The position numbers and the translations under genes were made by a program. Shown here one piece after another: positions 1-11,325 of a DNA stretch of 64,000 nt (its first letter is position 1; each line of letters starts with the position of its first letter). A model generated the notes under the pieces. That model had not been told where the DNA came from and ran no database searches. It saw nothing but the letters and a program-made list of their open reading frames with translations. The stretch is from Flammulina velutipes (lineage: Eukaryota; Basidiomycota; Agaricomycetes; Agaricales; Physalacriaceae), in contig CM022378.1 in the NCBI GenBank assembly GCA_011800155.1, positions 124,001 through 188,000 of the forward strand, given 5' to 3'.

Positions 1-2008
1 TCGTCTGGTACTATAGCGTCGATGTGAAATGCTGCCCAGTTGTCAGAGTCGAGATATGCAGCGCCATGCGGGAGACGTACGTTCCGGCAGTTCATCTTCA
101 CTGCCCATGGGCGATCCCACCTGCATTTCATCCCCATCCTCAACTGAGCCTAGTGATGTTGTCAATTCCCGTAACATGGTCAGTCGCGGGGGACGAACTA
201 GAGGTCTCTTCATCGTCAGCTAGTGGGGAGCCGTACACCGGTTCGGGATCATCTTGGTCGGATGCTGTGATAGGAGATTATTGGAGGTACTAGCAATACG
301 ATGTTGCTTACCATCGTCTGGTACTATAGCGTCGATGTGAAATGCTGCCCAGTTGTCAGAGTCGAGATATGCAGCGCCATGCGGGAGACGTACGTTCCGG
401 CAGTTCATCTTCACTGCCCATGGGCGATCCCACCTGCATTTCATCCCCATCCTCAACTGAGCCTAGTGATGTTGTCAATTCCCGTAACATGGTCAGTCGC
501 GGGGGACGAACTAGAGGTCTCTTCATCGTCAGCTAGTGGGGAGCCGTACACCGGTTCGGGATCATCTTGGTCGGATGCTGTGATAGGAGATTATTGGAGG
601 TACTAGCAATGCGATGTTGCTTACCATCGTCTGGTACTATAGCGTCGATGTGAAATGCTGCCCAGTTGTCAGAGTCGAGATATGCAGCGCCGTGCGAGAG
701 ACGTACATTCCGGCAGTTCATCTTCACTGCCCATGGGCGATCCCACCTGCATTTCATCCCCATCTTCAACTGAGCCTAGTGATGTTGTCAATTCCCGTAA
801 CATGGTCAGTCACGGGGGACGAACTAGAGGTCTCTTCATCGTCAGCTAGTGGGGAGCCGTACACCGGTTCGGGATCATCATGGTCGGATGCTGTGATAGG
901 AGATTATTGGAGGTACTAGCAATGCGATGTTGCTTACCATCGTCTGGTACTATAGCGTCGATGTGAAATGCTGCCCAGTTGTCAGAGTCGAGATATGCAG
1001 CGCCATGCGGGAGACGTACGTTCCGGCAGTTCATCTTCACTGCCCATGGGCGATCCCACCTGCATTTCATCCCCATCCTCAACTGAGCCTAGTGATGTTG
1101 TCAATTCCCGTAACATGGTCAGTCGCGGGGGACGAACTAGAGGTCTCTTCATCGTCAGCTAGTGGGGAGCCGTACACCGGTTCGGGATCATCATGGTCGG
1201 ATGCTGTGATAGGAGATTATTGGAGGTACTAGCAATGCGATATTGCTTACCATCGTCTGGTACTATAGCGTCGATGTGAAATGCTGCCCAGTTGTCAGAG
1301 TCGAGATATGCAGCGCCATGCGGGAGACGTACGTTCCGGCAGTTCATCTTCACTGCCCATGGGCGATCCCACCTGCATTTCATCCCCATCCTCAACTGAG
1401 CCTAGTGATGTTGTCAATTCCCGTAACATGGTCAGTCGCGGGGGACGAACTAGAGGTCTCTTCATCGTCAGCTAGTGGGGAGCCGTACACCGGTTCGGGA
1501 TCATCATGGTCGGATGCTGTGATAGGAGATTATTGGAGGTACTAGCAATGCGATGTTGCTTACCATCGTCTGGTACTATAGCGTCGATGTGAAATGCTGC
1601 CCAGTTGTCAGAGTCGAGATATGCAGCGCCATGCGGGAGACGTACGTTCCGGCAGTTCATCTTCACTGCCCATGGGCGATCCCACCTGCATTTCATCCCC
1701 ATCCTCAACTGAGCCTAGTGATGTTGTCAATTCCCGTAACATGGTCAGTCGCGGGGGACGAACTAGAGGTCTCTTCATCGTCAGCTAGTGGGGAGCCGTA
1801 CACCGGTTCGGGATCATCTTGGTCAGATGCTGTGATAGGAGATTATTGGAGGTACTAGCAATACGATGTTGCTTACCATCGTCTGGTACTATAGCGTCGA
1901 TGTGAAATGCTGCCCAGTTGTCAGAGTCGAGATATGCAGCGCCGTGCGAGAGACGTACGTTCCGGCAGTTCATCTTCACTGCCCATGGGCGATCCCACCT
2001 GCATTTCC
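1..2008. repeat. 313-bp tandem satellite, about 6.4 copies
   Basis: A 313-bp unit repeats head to tail from the window edge, so the array continues to the left. Copies differ by a few substitutions, such as CTTGG/CATGG and GCGGGAG/GCGAGAG. The last unit grades at about 2008 into a diverged flank that still aligns loosely. Since 313 is not a multiple of three, the array cannot encode a continuous repeat protein, although each copy is open for 64-101 codons in several frames. The minus-strand ORF entering at 2244 ends inside the last copy, so the unit may descend from the 3' part of a gene. Confidence 0.95.
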
Positions 2009-3106
2009 TCCTCGTTATCACCTGGGCCTGGAAATGCGATCAACACCGGTAGCATCGTCGATGAAAGAAACAAACCTCTCATCTCCCTGTCAGGAGTGAT
2101 TGACGAGCCCTCTGCTGCTGCTATGTTGTTAAAAGCTGAGATCGCGCTGGACAGGTGCGACTTGAACACTGACTGTTGTACCTCATATCTACTAAGGCCA
2201 CCAGCAATTAGTAAGCTCTCATAGACTGCCTCCGATGGGCGCACCTTCCATTACATCCTGATCCAACAGTTCATGGGCCACGTTGTCGTTGTGCAACAGC
2301 ATGGCCTGGGATCCTGCAGATGTGGCCTATTGAAAACACGCGCAGGGAAGAAATACTGCGGAAGAACTGACCCTCCGTCGTATCATTCATGTCGTCTGTA
2401 TATTCGTCAATTGCAGTTCAATATTGCTGGACTATCGAAGTACGCACATTCATTGTACTCCTTATCTGAACTCAGACACTTGGCTGACTCCCTGTCCTTC
2501 TCGAGGCCGACTTGATGGCAGAATTGCCGTGAGCAAAGTGGGGGATGTGGCACATATTTGCAGCAACTCACGGCTCTGCAGACTTTGACGTCGTCTACTA
2601 TATTGGATGTGCCCTTTCCCTTGTGAAATATCAGCGCGACGACCTTGGCTAGAAATAGTCTCTTACTAGCAGCCTGCTTTTTGAATGCATTGCCCCGCCG
2701 TAATTGCGTATCGCGCACCCTAGATTTGTGTTTCTTGTTTTTTTGCATAGATGCGTGAATCTGAAGGGCGACGAGGGTGAAAAGAGCAGTGCATGCTTGC
2801 CCAGTGGCTAGTACATGATGGATAAAGGTTCTTTGTCTGTCGCCACCACGTGAATCATAGGGGTCGATCTGTAGTGAGTGCACAGTAGGCCTCGTCGTAC
2901 TATTAGACAGCGGACACACCAAGGTAGATGCAGAATCTATTCGTTCATTCTGGCTCCAGTGAACGTTTCTGGTGTCATTGAGACAACAAGATACAACAGT
3001 TACACTGCCATCGGGTGTAGGAGCGTGCAGGGCTGTGCAGGGCAGGTCACCCGGTCACATCATTGATTGACTGATTTCTCAGTTTCGACCACCATCCATC
3101 GCTGTG
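2009..3106 (-). other. Flank of the 313-bp array with two weak minus-strand ORFs
   Basis: Two minus-strand open frames lie here: 1921-2244 (107 codons, starting MRPSEAVYESLL) and 2407-2922 (171 codons, rich in Lys/Arg in the middle and Cys at the end). They could be exons of one eroded gene, but I could not join them with consensus splice sites in phase and recognise no domain. Nothing else is visible. Confidence 0.3.
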
Positions 3107-3760
3107 ATGGATGTATTCAAGCCTGGAAGCTGCAGATATGATATCCACTGGGTCGTAGATGAAGATGCACCCTACTTGATACTTCCTCACATTCAATCCC
3201 CTAGGTCAGAGACCCCGTAGCCTAATACACTGATGAACTGACTATTCCCAGCTCCCAGCAAGATTCTTACAATCCCCAGGATATGAACGATCTAGTGCAA
3301 GAGACTATTGTTGTGAATACTCACATTGGCCTAGACGGGTCGCAGCCGGCGTAAGTGGGCTACTGTCTACCCTGCTTTGCCCATGCTGAACGCACGCAGA
3401 GAATCGTTCTCCTCTCTTCCCTCCACTCAGCGCCCTAACAGAAAGGCTCATGTCCGTGTCGAGACGTATATCTTATCTGAAAAGCAGCTAGCAGCTCAAT
3501 TACTCAGGCCGCCTCCGTTCCGTAACAACAGCACTTTTATGTGTCTTTCATGCCCGGCTCATGAAGGTCAGGATCCTCAGTATTGGGTCTACGACTTCGA
3601 CGCAGGCCACTGGGAGCCCGTCAAGCAAGGTCAGCGATACTCTCTGTCCGATGAGGGCAAGTGGGTTGCAGATTTAGGTGGAGACTGGATGCTCTGGTGG
3701 CACGACGACAACAAGGCCAGCCTAATCACCATGCAGACTTATCGGAGACATCATGCCTAG
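3107..3760 (+). CDS. Hypothetical protein, 185 aa, three exons
   Basis: Exons 3107-3204, 3252-3350 and 3400-3760 join in phase to 186 codons including the stop. Intron 1 (47 nt) has GTCAGA...CCCAG with a CTGAC branch site; intron 2 (49 nt) has GTAAGT...CGCAG. The product starts MDVFKPGSCRYDIHWVVDED. Its C-terminal third is rich in Trp, Asp and Gly (QYWVYDFDAGHWEPV, then GGDWMLWWHDD), suggesting a small beta-rich domain. I do not recognise the family. There is no signal peptide or membrane segment. The clean splicing and low-complexity-free sequence argue for a real gene. Confidence 0.6.
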
Positions 3761-4590
3761 CTACAGTAGTCTTGCTTTCTGATTGTATGTGATATTTGAA
3801 GATGATGGTTCTTGTCACGATAAAGAGTCAGTCGGACCGCCACCATTCTTCTGTATGTTGCCTTGATACGAGGTACCGGTTTGGACTTGGCAATGGTAGT
3901 GTGGAATATGCTGATGAGTTTCTTCTCTTTAATGACAGGCAGCTGCTCTGCCAGTCTATTGTACCACTGACACAATCCGCTTGTTTGACTGCTAAGTACT
4001 GACGGCTGGAAAGACATGGCAACGACTTGGCGGGCAGTTGTTCGCGGTCGGATGGATAAGCACATGCAGTTCCATTGTAGCACTTCCCATCCCTAGGGCT
4101 AGAGTGAAACTCAAAGAAAGTCCGTCGCTGAAGCGCGCGGCTTTCGCCCAGGCAGAGGCGGCGCGACATTGTACTACACCAGACAACAAAAGTAAGGCTC
4201 CACTGACCGTTGGAGTGGCCTAAGCGGTCGTCGAGGGAATCGCTGCCTCAGACGTGAATGCAATGATAGTATTGCCTCAAGATGCGAACAGAGAATCTAT
4301 AGAACGTGCCCGATGGCAATGCCAAACACGCTCGGCACCGCGCGTGCGTGGCGTAACCAGCAGTGATTGCGTCACGACGCACCACTGCACCATGCAGCGC
4401 TCTGGTCTATCGAGGGACTGATAAAGGCCGAATATGTATCCCTATATATAGCATAGGTATCTGGGGATGCGGGTTGATTATAGACCTACACATGTTGCAC
4501 TTCACAGTCAGATGTGTCTGTCGCATACCATCCACCAAACATTGGACGAAGTCTGAGTGATCGCCATTGAAAGCCTAGTACTCTGGTCAA
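3761..4590. other. No recognisable gene
   Basis: Only short overlapping open frames on both strands occur (for example 3828-4169 on minus), with no recognisable domain and no set of splice sites that joins them. A TATATATA-like stretch lies near 4442. I see no repeat structure. Confidence 0.4.
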
Positions 4591-5150
4591 TTAGGACACA
4601 GATGCACGGGTAACTGCTAGTTTTACAAAAATCATGACTGAACATACATTGAGCAAACCCCGGTTTGCCTTGTACACACCTTCGACACTTCTGAACACGG
4701 TGTCGAGCTCAGGTGGAGGCAGACTGAAGAACGTGATAAGATCGCAGGGTGATGAATTGGTGAGTTGGATTACCCTGATAATCCCCTGGTCGACATAATG
4801 CTTCTCCATGTCTATAAGATCTGCGAGGGGATTGGATTTTTTTGCCTTGGGGTCTGTGCTTGTTGGAGATATGGGTGTAGAGGGCGTCGTGGGAGTTGGG
4901 GAAGGGGGGAAGGAAGCTTATGGTACAAAAATGATCGCGAAGTGCACGTATAAACATACCTGCGTCTAATGGTGCTACTGAGGGCAGAGCACCCAGCTTC
5001 GGCGATGTTGGAGGTAATGAAGAGGCTCCTGCATGAAATTTGGCGATGAACGAAAGTCGAGGTCAAGGTTTTCATGAGGAGGCGGCGCAGGTAATTTATC
5101 GCTTCCAGCCGGCGCTTGGAGAATTGAGAATCAAGCGCGACGGCGTTCAT
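4591..5150 (-). pseudogene. Relic of a RhoGEF (DH-domain) gene
   Basis: Read on minus, a Pro/Ser/Thr-rich linker is followed by LIDMEKHYVDQGIIR and then LPPPELDTVFRSVEGVYKAN, which resembles the start of a DH (Dbl homology) domain of basidiomycete Rho guanine-nucleotide exchange factors. DH domains exchange GDP for GTP on Rho/Cdc42. Upstream fragments in other frames (SPNFMQEPL, LGALPSVAPLDAGM) fit the N-terminal part of the same family. GT-AG pairs are present, for example GTATGT at about 4970 and GTATGT at about 4646, but exons do not join in one frame. The rest of the DH domain and any PH domain are missing. I read it as a degenerate fragment. The family call rests on remembered patterns and is moderate. 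Confidence 0.4.
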
Positions 5151-5760
5151 GAGTTTCCGACGCTATGCACGGGGGCGGCCAAGGTGAGCAAAGGAAGAGG
5201 ACCAACTGGATGCTGGTGGACCTGGTACAAACCTGGTACCACATGATGCTCTGCCGAAGGCCACTGGAGGACCCCCGAAAATGCGGTTCGAGCTCTGATG
5301 TCCGGAGGTCCCATATTTTGTCAAATTTTGCCTTTTTCATCGAAGCTCGGATTCTTGGCCAAAATTTTGCCCTCACAGCACGGTACCCTCACAGATGCGC
5401 CACATAACTTTGCAGCCGGATTTTTTTTCTCGACGCAACAAGCCGAGCGTGGCACCGATTTTCGTGACCGACGGGAGTCGAACTAAGCCTCGGGAAGAAT
5501 ATGGGTTGGTTAATTTACCACTGAGCCACATAGTCATTGCTAAGGGTAGATTTTGCCTTTTGGATCGGACCTCTGGTTGGAAGGTCACTTTTTTGCCCTC
5601 CCCCACACCGGACCTCGTCGTCAAAATACCCTCAAATTTTGCCCTTTTCATCGGACCTCGAGCAAATTTTGGCCCAAATTTTGCCTTTTGCCTATCAGAC
5701 CTCGAACCGTATTTTCTTTTCGGGGGTCCTGCCACTGGCAAGCGATCAACAGTCACATAA
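5151..5760. repeat. Cluster of degenerate ATTTTGCC...ATCGGACCTCG repeats
   Basis: A motif close to ATTTTGCCTTTTNATCGGACC recurs at about 5326, 5549, 5638 and 5679, mixed with AAATTTTGGCC blocks. The stretch is open in several frames, but the composition (runs of T followed by GCC) looks like repeat DNA. It contains the tRNA-like promoter boxes annotated separately. I cannot assign an element family or find clear ends. Confidence 0.4.
5473..5528 (-). other. tRNA-like Pol III A/B boxes, possible SINE head
   Basis: On minus, TGGCTCAGTGG (5528-5518) matches the A-box consensus TRGYNNARNGG and AGTTCGACTCC (5483-5473) matches the B box GGTTCGANTCC at 10 of 11 positions. The start-to-start distance is 44-45 nt, as in a tRNA gene. 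The flanking bases do not pair as acceptor or T stem, so this is not a working tRNA gene. A tRNA-derived SINE head or tRNA pseudogene is the likeliest reading. Confidence 0.45.
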
Positions 5761-5978
5761 TTAACACTTCATGGATTCAGTAGTTCCAACAAGCTGGTAT
5801 GCAACGCTCAGCGCACCACTGCTTCACACAGTCTTCACAAATCCCAATGCCCAACGTCTAATACAACCGGAGCTCGACAGTGGCGTCCTCACCCCGTCCG
5901 ACTATACTACCTTGGCGGAGTATTACTCTTCACGGGAACAAAGACAAGTGGCTCGCTAACCACTTTGACTGAACAGCC

Positions 5979-6898
5979 ATGTCTTGCCACTCGCCTACGA
6001 CAAAAGTTTCGCAAAAAGCCCTCTGCAACGCTCCAGAGGGCCGATCAGACAACAACCAAGCTCTTGCGGATGAATTATTGAAAGTGAAGCAAAAGCTCAC
6101 CACAACGGAACTGGTAAGCTCTTTTCGAGCAGTTGACTCTTCGTTGTGTATCTAAAGAACTTACAGACTTTGGAAATGACTCGACATCTGAAGCGGGAAG
6201 AGAAAACACAGTTCCTGGAGCAAGTACTCCATGTTGAGAGTCGTGTCAATGTCGCAGAAAAGGTAGTTAAAGTCCTGGTTATATAAATCAGTGTTCCTCA
6301 CTCATCGACATACACGTAGGAAATTGATCGACTCTGCGAAATTTTGCAGGAATCGCAAGCTGAGAAACTAGCATTATTCGTGAACATGAAGGAGAAGATG
6401 AAGGACATCGAAGTCATGAATGATGTGAGTTAACCTACGCAGGGACGAAGACAAACTATGCTGACACAACCCAGTCAGTGGTAGCTCTTAAGACACATAT
6501 CATCGAGCAAGACAGGCTAATCGGTGAGAATACACTAACATTGGAGAACCTCCGACAGAATATCAGGCCCAATATGGAGTGCTGCATTTGCACAGAAGAG
6601 TACCTGAGTGGCCGATTGCCCGTAACGTGCGTTCAACTTGTTCGGCGAGAAATGCGACCGTTGACTTGTTTTCAGCATTGGGTGCGGGCATACATTTTGC
6701 TCGGTTTGTCTACTTGGCTGTCTTCATGGCGGGCAAAACAAGTGTGCAGTATGCCGAAGGAAAATTGCCACATTGCCCGTGGTATGCCGCTCTTTGTGGG
6801 AGATGATATGTGTCTTGCGCTCAGGAGAAGCTGGGGAGGGAATTCCGGGGTTACAAGACTTGGAGAGAGAACTGTGTAGCATTTTCATGGCGCAGTGA
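5979..6898 (+). CDS. Coiled-coil RING-finger protein, 236 aa
   Basis: Five exons join in phase: 5979-6113, 6167-6262, 6320-6424, 6475-6626 and 6676-6898. Residues about 30-150 are charged and heptad-like (LLKVKQKL, EIDRLCEILQESQ, KEKMKDIEVM), predicting a coiled coil. The C-terminal third is a C3HC4 RING: CCIC, then CGHTFCSVC, then CAVCR, seen only when intron 4 (GTGCGT at 6627 to TTTCAG at 6675) is removed. RING domains usually act as E3 ubiquitin ligases by binding an E2. Residues after the RING are unremarkable. An upstream ORF (5771-5959) does not splice into this frame. The 72-bp minisatellite begins about 115 bp after the stop. Confidence 0.85.
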
Positions 6899-7013
6899 TG
6901 TAGGAGTGTCAATTGCAGTTCTGTGACACTAGGAGGAGTGCAGGCAGTAAGATCATGAGTGGTTACAGGTGTATGTAAAAAGGATGGAAACACTGACTGC
7001 AATGGGAGTATAT

Positions 7014-9033
7014 TAGCAAAGTGAACAGCCAGCTGAGCAGTCCTAGTGAAGTGTGGATGGCATGTCATGGCGTGCAGTGCGAGACCTTGCCAGCAAATTG
7101 AACAGTCAGCTGAGCAGTCCTAGGGAAGCGTAGATGTCATGGCGTGCGGTGCCAGACCTTGCCAGCAAACTGAACACTCAGCTGAGCAGTACTAGTGAAG
7201 CGCAGATGTCATGGCGTCCAGTGCCAGACCTTGCCAGCAAACTGAACAGTCAGCTGAGCAGTCCTAGTGAAGCGCAGATGTCATGGCGTGCGGTGCCAGA
7301 CCTTGCCAGCAGACTGAACAGTCAGCTGAGCAGTCCTAGTGAAGTGCAGATGTCATGGCGTCCAGTGCCAGACCTTGCCAGCAAACTGAACAGTCAGCTG
7401 AGCAGTCCTAGGGAAGCGTAGATGTCATGGCGTGCGGTGCCAGACCTTGCCAGCAAATTGAACAGTCAGCTGAGCAGTCCTAGGGAAGCGTAGATGTCAT
7501 GGCGTGCGGTGCCAGACCTTGCCAGCAAATTGAACACTCAGCTGAGCAGTCCTAGTGAAGCGCAGATGTCATGGCGTGCGGTGCCAGACCTTGCCAGCAA
7601 ACTGAACACTCAGCTGAGCAGTACTAGTGAAGCGCAGATGTCATGGCGTCCAGTGCCAGACCTTGCCAGCAAACTGAACAGTCAGCTGAGCAGTCCTAGT
7701 GAAGCGCAGATGTCATGGCGTGCGGTGCCAGACCTTGCCAGCAGACTGAACAGTCAGCTGAGCAGTCCTAGTGAAGTGCAGATGTCATGGCGTCCAGTGC
7801 CAGACCTTGCCAGCAAACTGAACAGTCAGCTGAGCAGTCCTAGGGAAGCGTAGATGTCATGGCGTGCGGTGCCAGACCTTGCCAGCAAATTGAACAGTCA
7901 GCTGAGCAGTCCTAGTGAAGCGCAGATGTCATGGCGTCCAGTGCCAGACCTTGCCAGCAAACTGAACAGTCAGCTGAGCAGTCCTAGGGAAGCGTAGATG
8001 TCATGGCGTGCGGTGCCAGACCTTGCCAGCAAATTGAACACTCAGCTGAGCAGTCCTAGTGAAGCGCAGATGTCATGGCGTGCGGTGCCAGACCTTGCCA
8101 GCAAACTGAACACTCAGCTGAGCAGTACTAGTGAAGCGTAGATGTCATGGCGTCCAGTGCCAGACCTTGCCAGCAAACTGAACAGTCAGCTGAGCAGTCC
8201 TAGTGAAGCGCAGATGTCATGACGTGCGGTGCCAGACCTTGCCAGCAAACTGAACACTCAGCTGAGCAGTACTAGTGAAGCGTAGATGTCATGGCGTCCA
8301 GTGCCAGACCTTGCCAGCAAACTGAACAGTCAGCTGAGCAGTCCTAGTGAAGCGCAGATGTCATGGCGTGCGGTGCCAGACCTTGCCAGCAAACTGAACA
8401 CTCAGCTGAGCAGTACTAGTGAAGCGTAGATGTCATGGCGTCCAGTGCCAGACCTTGCCAGCAAACTGAACAGTCAGCTGAGCAGTCCTAGGGAAGCGTA
8501 GATGTCATGGCGTGCGGTGCCAGACCTTGCCAGCAAATTGAACACTCAGCTGAGCAGTCCTAGTGAAGCGCAGATGTCATGGCGTGCGGTGCCAGACCTT
8601 GCCAGCAAACTGAACACTCAGCTGAGCAGTACTAGTGAAGCGTAGATGTCATGGCGTCCAGTGCCAGACCTTGCCAGCAAACTGAACAGTCAGCTGAGCA
8701 GTCCTAGTGAAGCGCAGATGTCATGGCGTGCGGTGCCAGACCTTGCCAGCAAACTGAACACTCAGCTGAGCAGTACTAGTGAAGCGTAGATGTCATGGCG
8801 TCCAGTGCCAGACCTTGCCAGCAGACTGAACAGTCAGCTGAGCAGTCCTAGTGAAGTGCAGATGTCATGGCGTCCAGTGCCAGACCTTGCCAGCAGACTG
8901 AACAGTCAGCTGAGCAGTCCTAGTGAAGTGCAGATGTCATGGCGTCCAGTGCCAGACCTTGCCAGCAGACTGAACAGTCAGCTGAGCAGTCCTAGTGAAG
9001 CGTAGATGTCATGGCGTCCAGTGCCAGACCTTG
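7014..9033. repeat. 72-bp minisatellite, about 28 copies
   Basis: A 72-bp unit repeats from about 7014 to 9033. Variants differ mainly at TGCGG/TCCAG in the centre of a dyad (TGGCG-N5-TGCCA), ACT/ATT, and GCGCAG/GCGTAG at the unit end. The unit is 24 codons (starting MSWRPVPDL), but the frequent TAG variant breaks any long frame, so coding is unlikely. Variant order suggests multi-unit blocks duplicated by unequal exchange. The right end abuts the rhodanese exon remnant. Confidence 0.95.
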
Positions 9034-9058
9034 AATGTTGCTAGTTCAAATAGCATAC

Positions 9059-9289
9059 CGGCGCTGGGCTTTGCGTTTTGGGTTTTAGCTCTGCGTAACA
9101 AATAACGGGAGCTTCCCAATCCTGCAAGAGTGAGGCCTTTCGTTCTCCCTCTTCTTTTGATTTGTACTTTGGCGCCGAAGGCGTGGTGGATTCGAAACGC
9201 GCAAACATCAAGGCTGGGCGAGCAGCGATTGCTGCGCGGGCTACCGGACGAAATGCCCCTTTGACGGCGCTGAAAGTCAGGCGAAGCAT
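9059..9289 (-). pseudogene. First exon of a mitochondrial rhodanese, 3' part lost
   Basis: The 77-codon exon begins MLRLTFSAVKGAFRPVARAA, a basic, Ser/Ala-rich mitochondrial presequence. It continues with LLQDWEAPVICYAELKP, which matches the start of the rhodanese (thiosulfate sulfurtransferase) domain of fungal mitochondrial proteins. It ends at a proper GTATGC donor (9058). No second exon follows, because the 72-bp array starts about 25 bp inside the intron on this strand. The catalytic Cys loop and the rest of the domain are therefore absent. The exon itself is undamaged, so the loss may be recent, or the rest may lie beyond the array. The family call comes from the presequence and the short domain start. 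Confidence 0.55.
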
Positions 9290-11325
9290 GGCGTCGAATG
9301 GAGAGGTTGATAAGTAAGTTGTTGACCTATGTACAACGCGTCTTCGGTTATTGCCGAAATGGATTACTCACACTACGCCATTCTTAGCCACTGTTTGCGT
9401 CGAGTCGTGTTATGAGTTACAGACTTGAACGGTGAACGTTTGGACGTTGCATATATGATGGGTTAGTTCGACATTCCATTCTTCTATTCTATTTCTAGTA
9501 TACATCTTGAATTAGTCTTCTTATTTGCTGTTGCCATGATTATCTATCGTATATTATGTACGTTCGTATTTTTATTTCTGTTTGAGTACTGCATTTTTAT
9601 CCCGCCATCCGTTTCTGCTCATCATGTTCAACGTACGCCACATAACTCTGATCACGTGACTAACTCATGTTCAGTGAGGCGCGCGCTGACATTTGAATGC
9701 TGGATTGAGAAGAAAAAGTGCTAGCCACGGAGCTTTAAGGTTAACACGTTCTTCACATTGTAAACAAACAACTCAGCCTTGCTGCGACGTATACAATTTT
9801 TAAGATAAGGCTCATCTTCAGTTTGCGGCATCAAGAAATTGAAGAATGGCATGCGATTATCTCTTGTCACATCTCGTGGTCGCATGCTTATTGTAGGGAG
9901 GCGAACGTATTGAATATCCAGCAACGTCGAAGCGTCTATCGCATTTGAAAGTCTGTAAGTTCTGTGAAGGTGCACCATGACTATCCAGCCGAGATTTTGA
10001 GAGTGATTTGAGCTTGAACGCTAGCCAACCGAAAGGAACACGGAAAGGTAAATTTTAGGATGGAGAGCTTGTGAATTGTGTTCTGCACTGCGCGCTTTTC
10101 CGTATGATAACAACATTGATAAATGTCGGCCACGTCTAGAGGGGAGCGGACGAATCGGTCAGTCCAGTTTTTCGAAGTTAGATGATGCAGAGCTCCTCGC
10201 CTTTCGCTACATCGCGAGTGCTGTAGAATCCCATGGTATGGCCCTTCCCCTCTTTCTTGATGTTAGGGTGTGCAATCCGCGAAAGGGTCGGTATATATAC
10301 GCGACAGTGAAGCATTTATCTGACCATGGTTGACATGGGATGTCACAGCCGTACTGAACATGGCAAACCCAAATATCTCGGCATCGTCCTTCTTCCTCGT
10401 ACAGGCCAAACACGTTCATATAATCCTCGCCAGAATCTATCTTGGCTTGTATGACATCGATGTTGAAGAATATACGGCCACTGATACAAGAACACCGAGG
10501 TGCAGGTGAGACTCCAGCATTTCAGGATGCGAACGCGTAAATCGGCTTGTGCTTCCCTCAAGGATTCAGGATATCGGCCTTGCACTAGGCGTATGGCGAG
10601 ATGGCGCTTGAGCGGTGGGACCGAAACGCTTAGCCGTTCATGCAGCGGGTCTGTCGTTGACGACGGTCCGGGAGATGTGTGAGAGGCGTATGAAGCCGAG
10701 GCTCCGACTATCGACACAGGTGAAGATATTCCGATCGCAGACAGGCCGATAATGAAGTTTGCGTCCGGCTCGAAACGTGAGGCTCGGGAGAAGGATGATT
10801 CGTTGCGGCGTGATGGAGTGGAGGGGCGCCGGTGAGCGTAGACGGATGGCCGCTTGGGGTGTCCCGATGCGAGGAGCGCGTGACGGGGGCATTATTGTAC
10901 GGTTGACAACGATATCTGCCTGCGACTCAAAATGCAAGACTCGGGAGGGTTTTGCGATCGGAAATGGTCATTTGTTTGACGTACTCGTGTTTAGTCTAAG
11001 CTCGGCGCGCTACTAGACACACCGGACTCGGACGACATTCTCGAGATATGTAGCTATTGACCCGCACGCCAATTCAGAGCTATAAACTGTCAAACGGCGC
11101 ACCAGTGGGTTCTTGTCACATAGGAGACTGCATTCTTCATTGCTCCTGATGGCTTGAAGGAGGAGATGGATGCGTTGAAGCGGAAGTATAAAGGTGGGAA
11201 GGAAGCACAAAATAGTAATAGACAAGAAGGTACGATATATCCGAAGCCACGTGCTACATCAAATGCCCCTCAATGATCAGTCTGATCCGGCATCATGGTG
11301 GTCCACGGAACGCACTCCCGAGTCC
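9290..11325. other. No confident gene
   Basis: Weak candidates on minus are 9721-9978 (85 codons) and 10207-10717 (two overlapping frames, one with EDYMNVFGLYEEEGRCRDIW). On plus, 11140-11260 holds a short charged frame (KEEMDALKRKYKGGKEAQN). None joins to a domain I recognise. The stretch is mixed-composition DNA with no tandem repeats apart from the GACTCG run at its right edge. Confidence 0.35.

Noticed and set aside
1..2008. Membership of the 313-bp array in the 72-bp dyad superfamily
   Set aside because: No TGGCR-N5-YGCCA site and no 72-bp phase could be found in its unit.
5466..5535. Functional tRNA gene
   Set aside because: Boxes match, but acceptor and T stems do not pair.
5771..5959. 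N-terminal exon of the RING gene
   Set aside because: No donor in this ORF joins in phase with the ATG exon at 5979; may be an unrelated short frame.
7134..9005. Repeat protein made of 24-residue MSWRPVPDL units
   Set aside because: The last codon of many units is TAG, so the frame is repeatedly closed; variants evolve as DNA units. No promoter or splice evidence.
7014..9033. CRISPR array
   Set aside because: There are no unique spacers between repeats; units are contiguous. The genome is eukaryotic by its introns.
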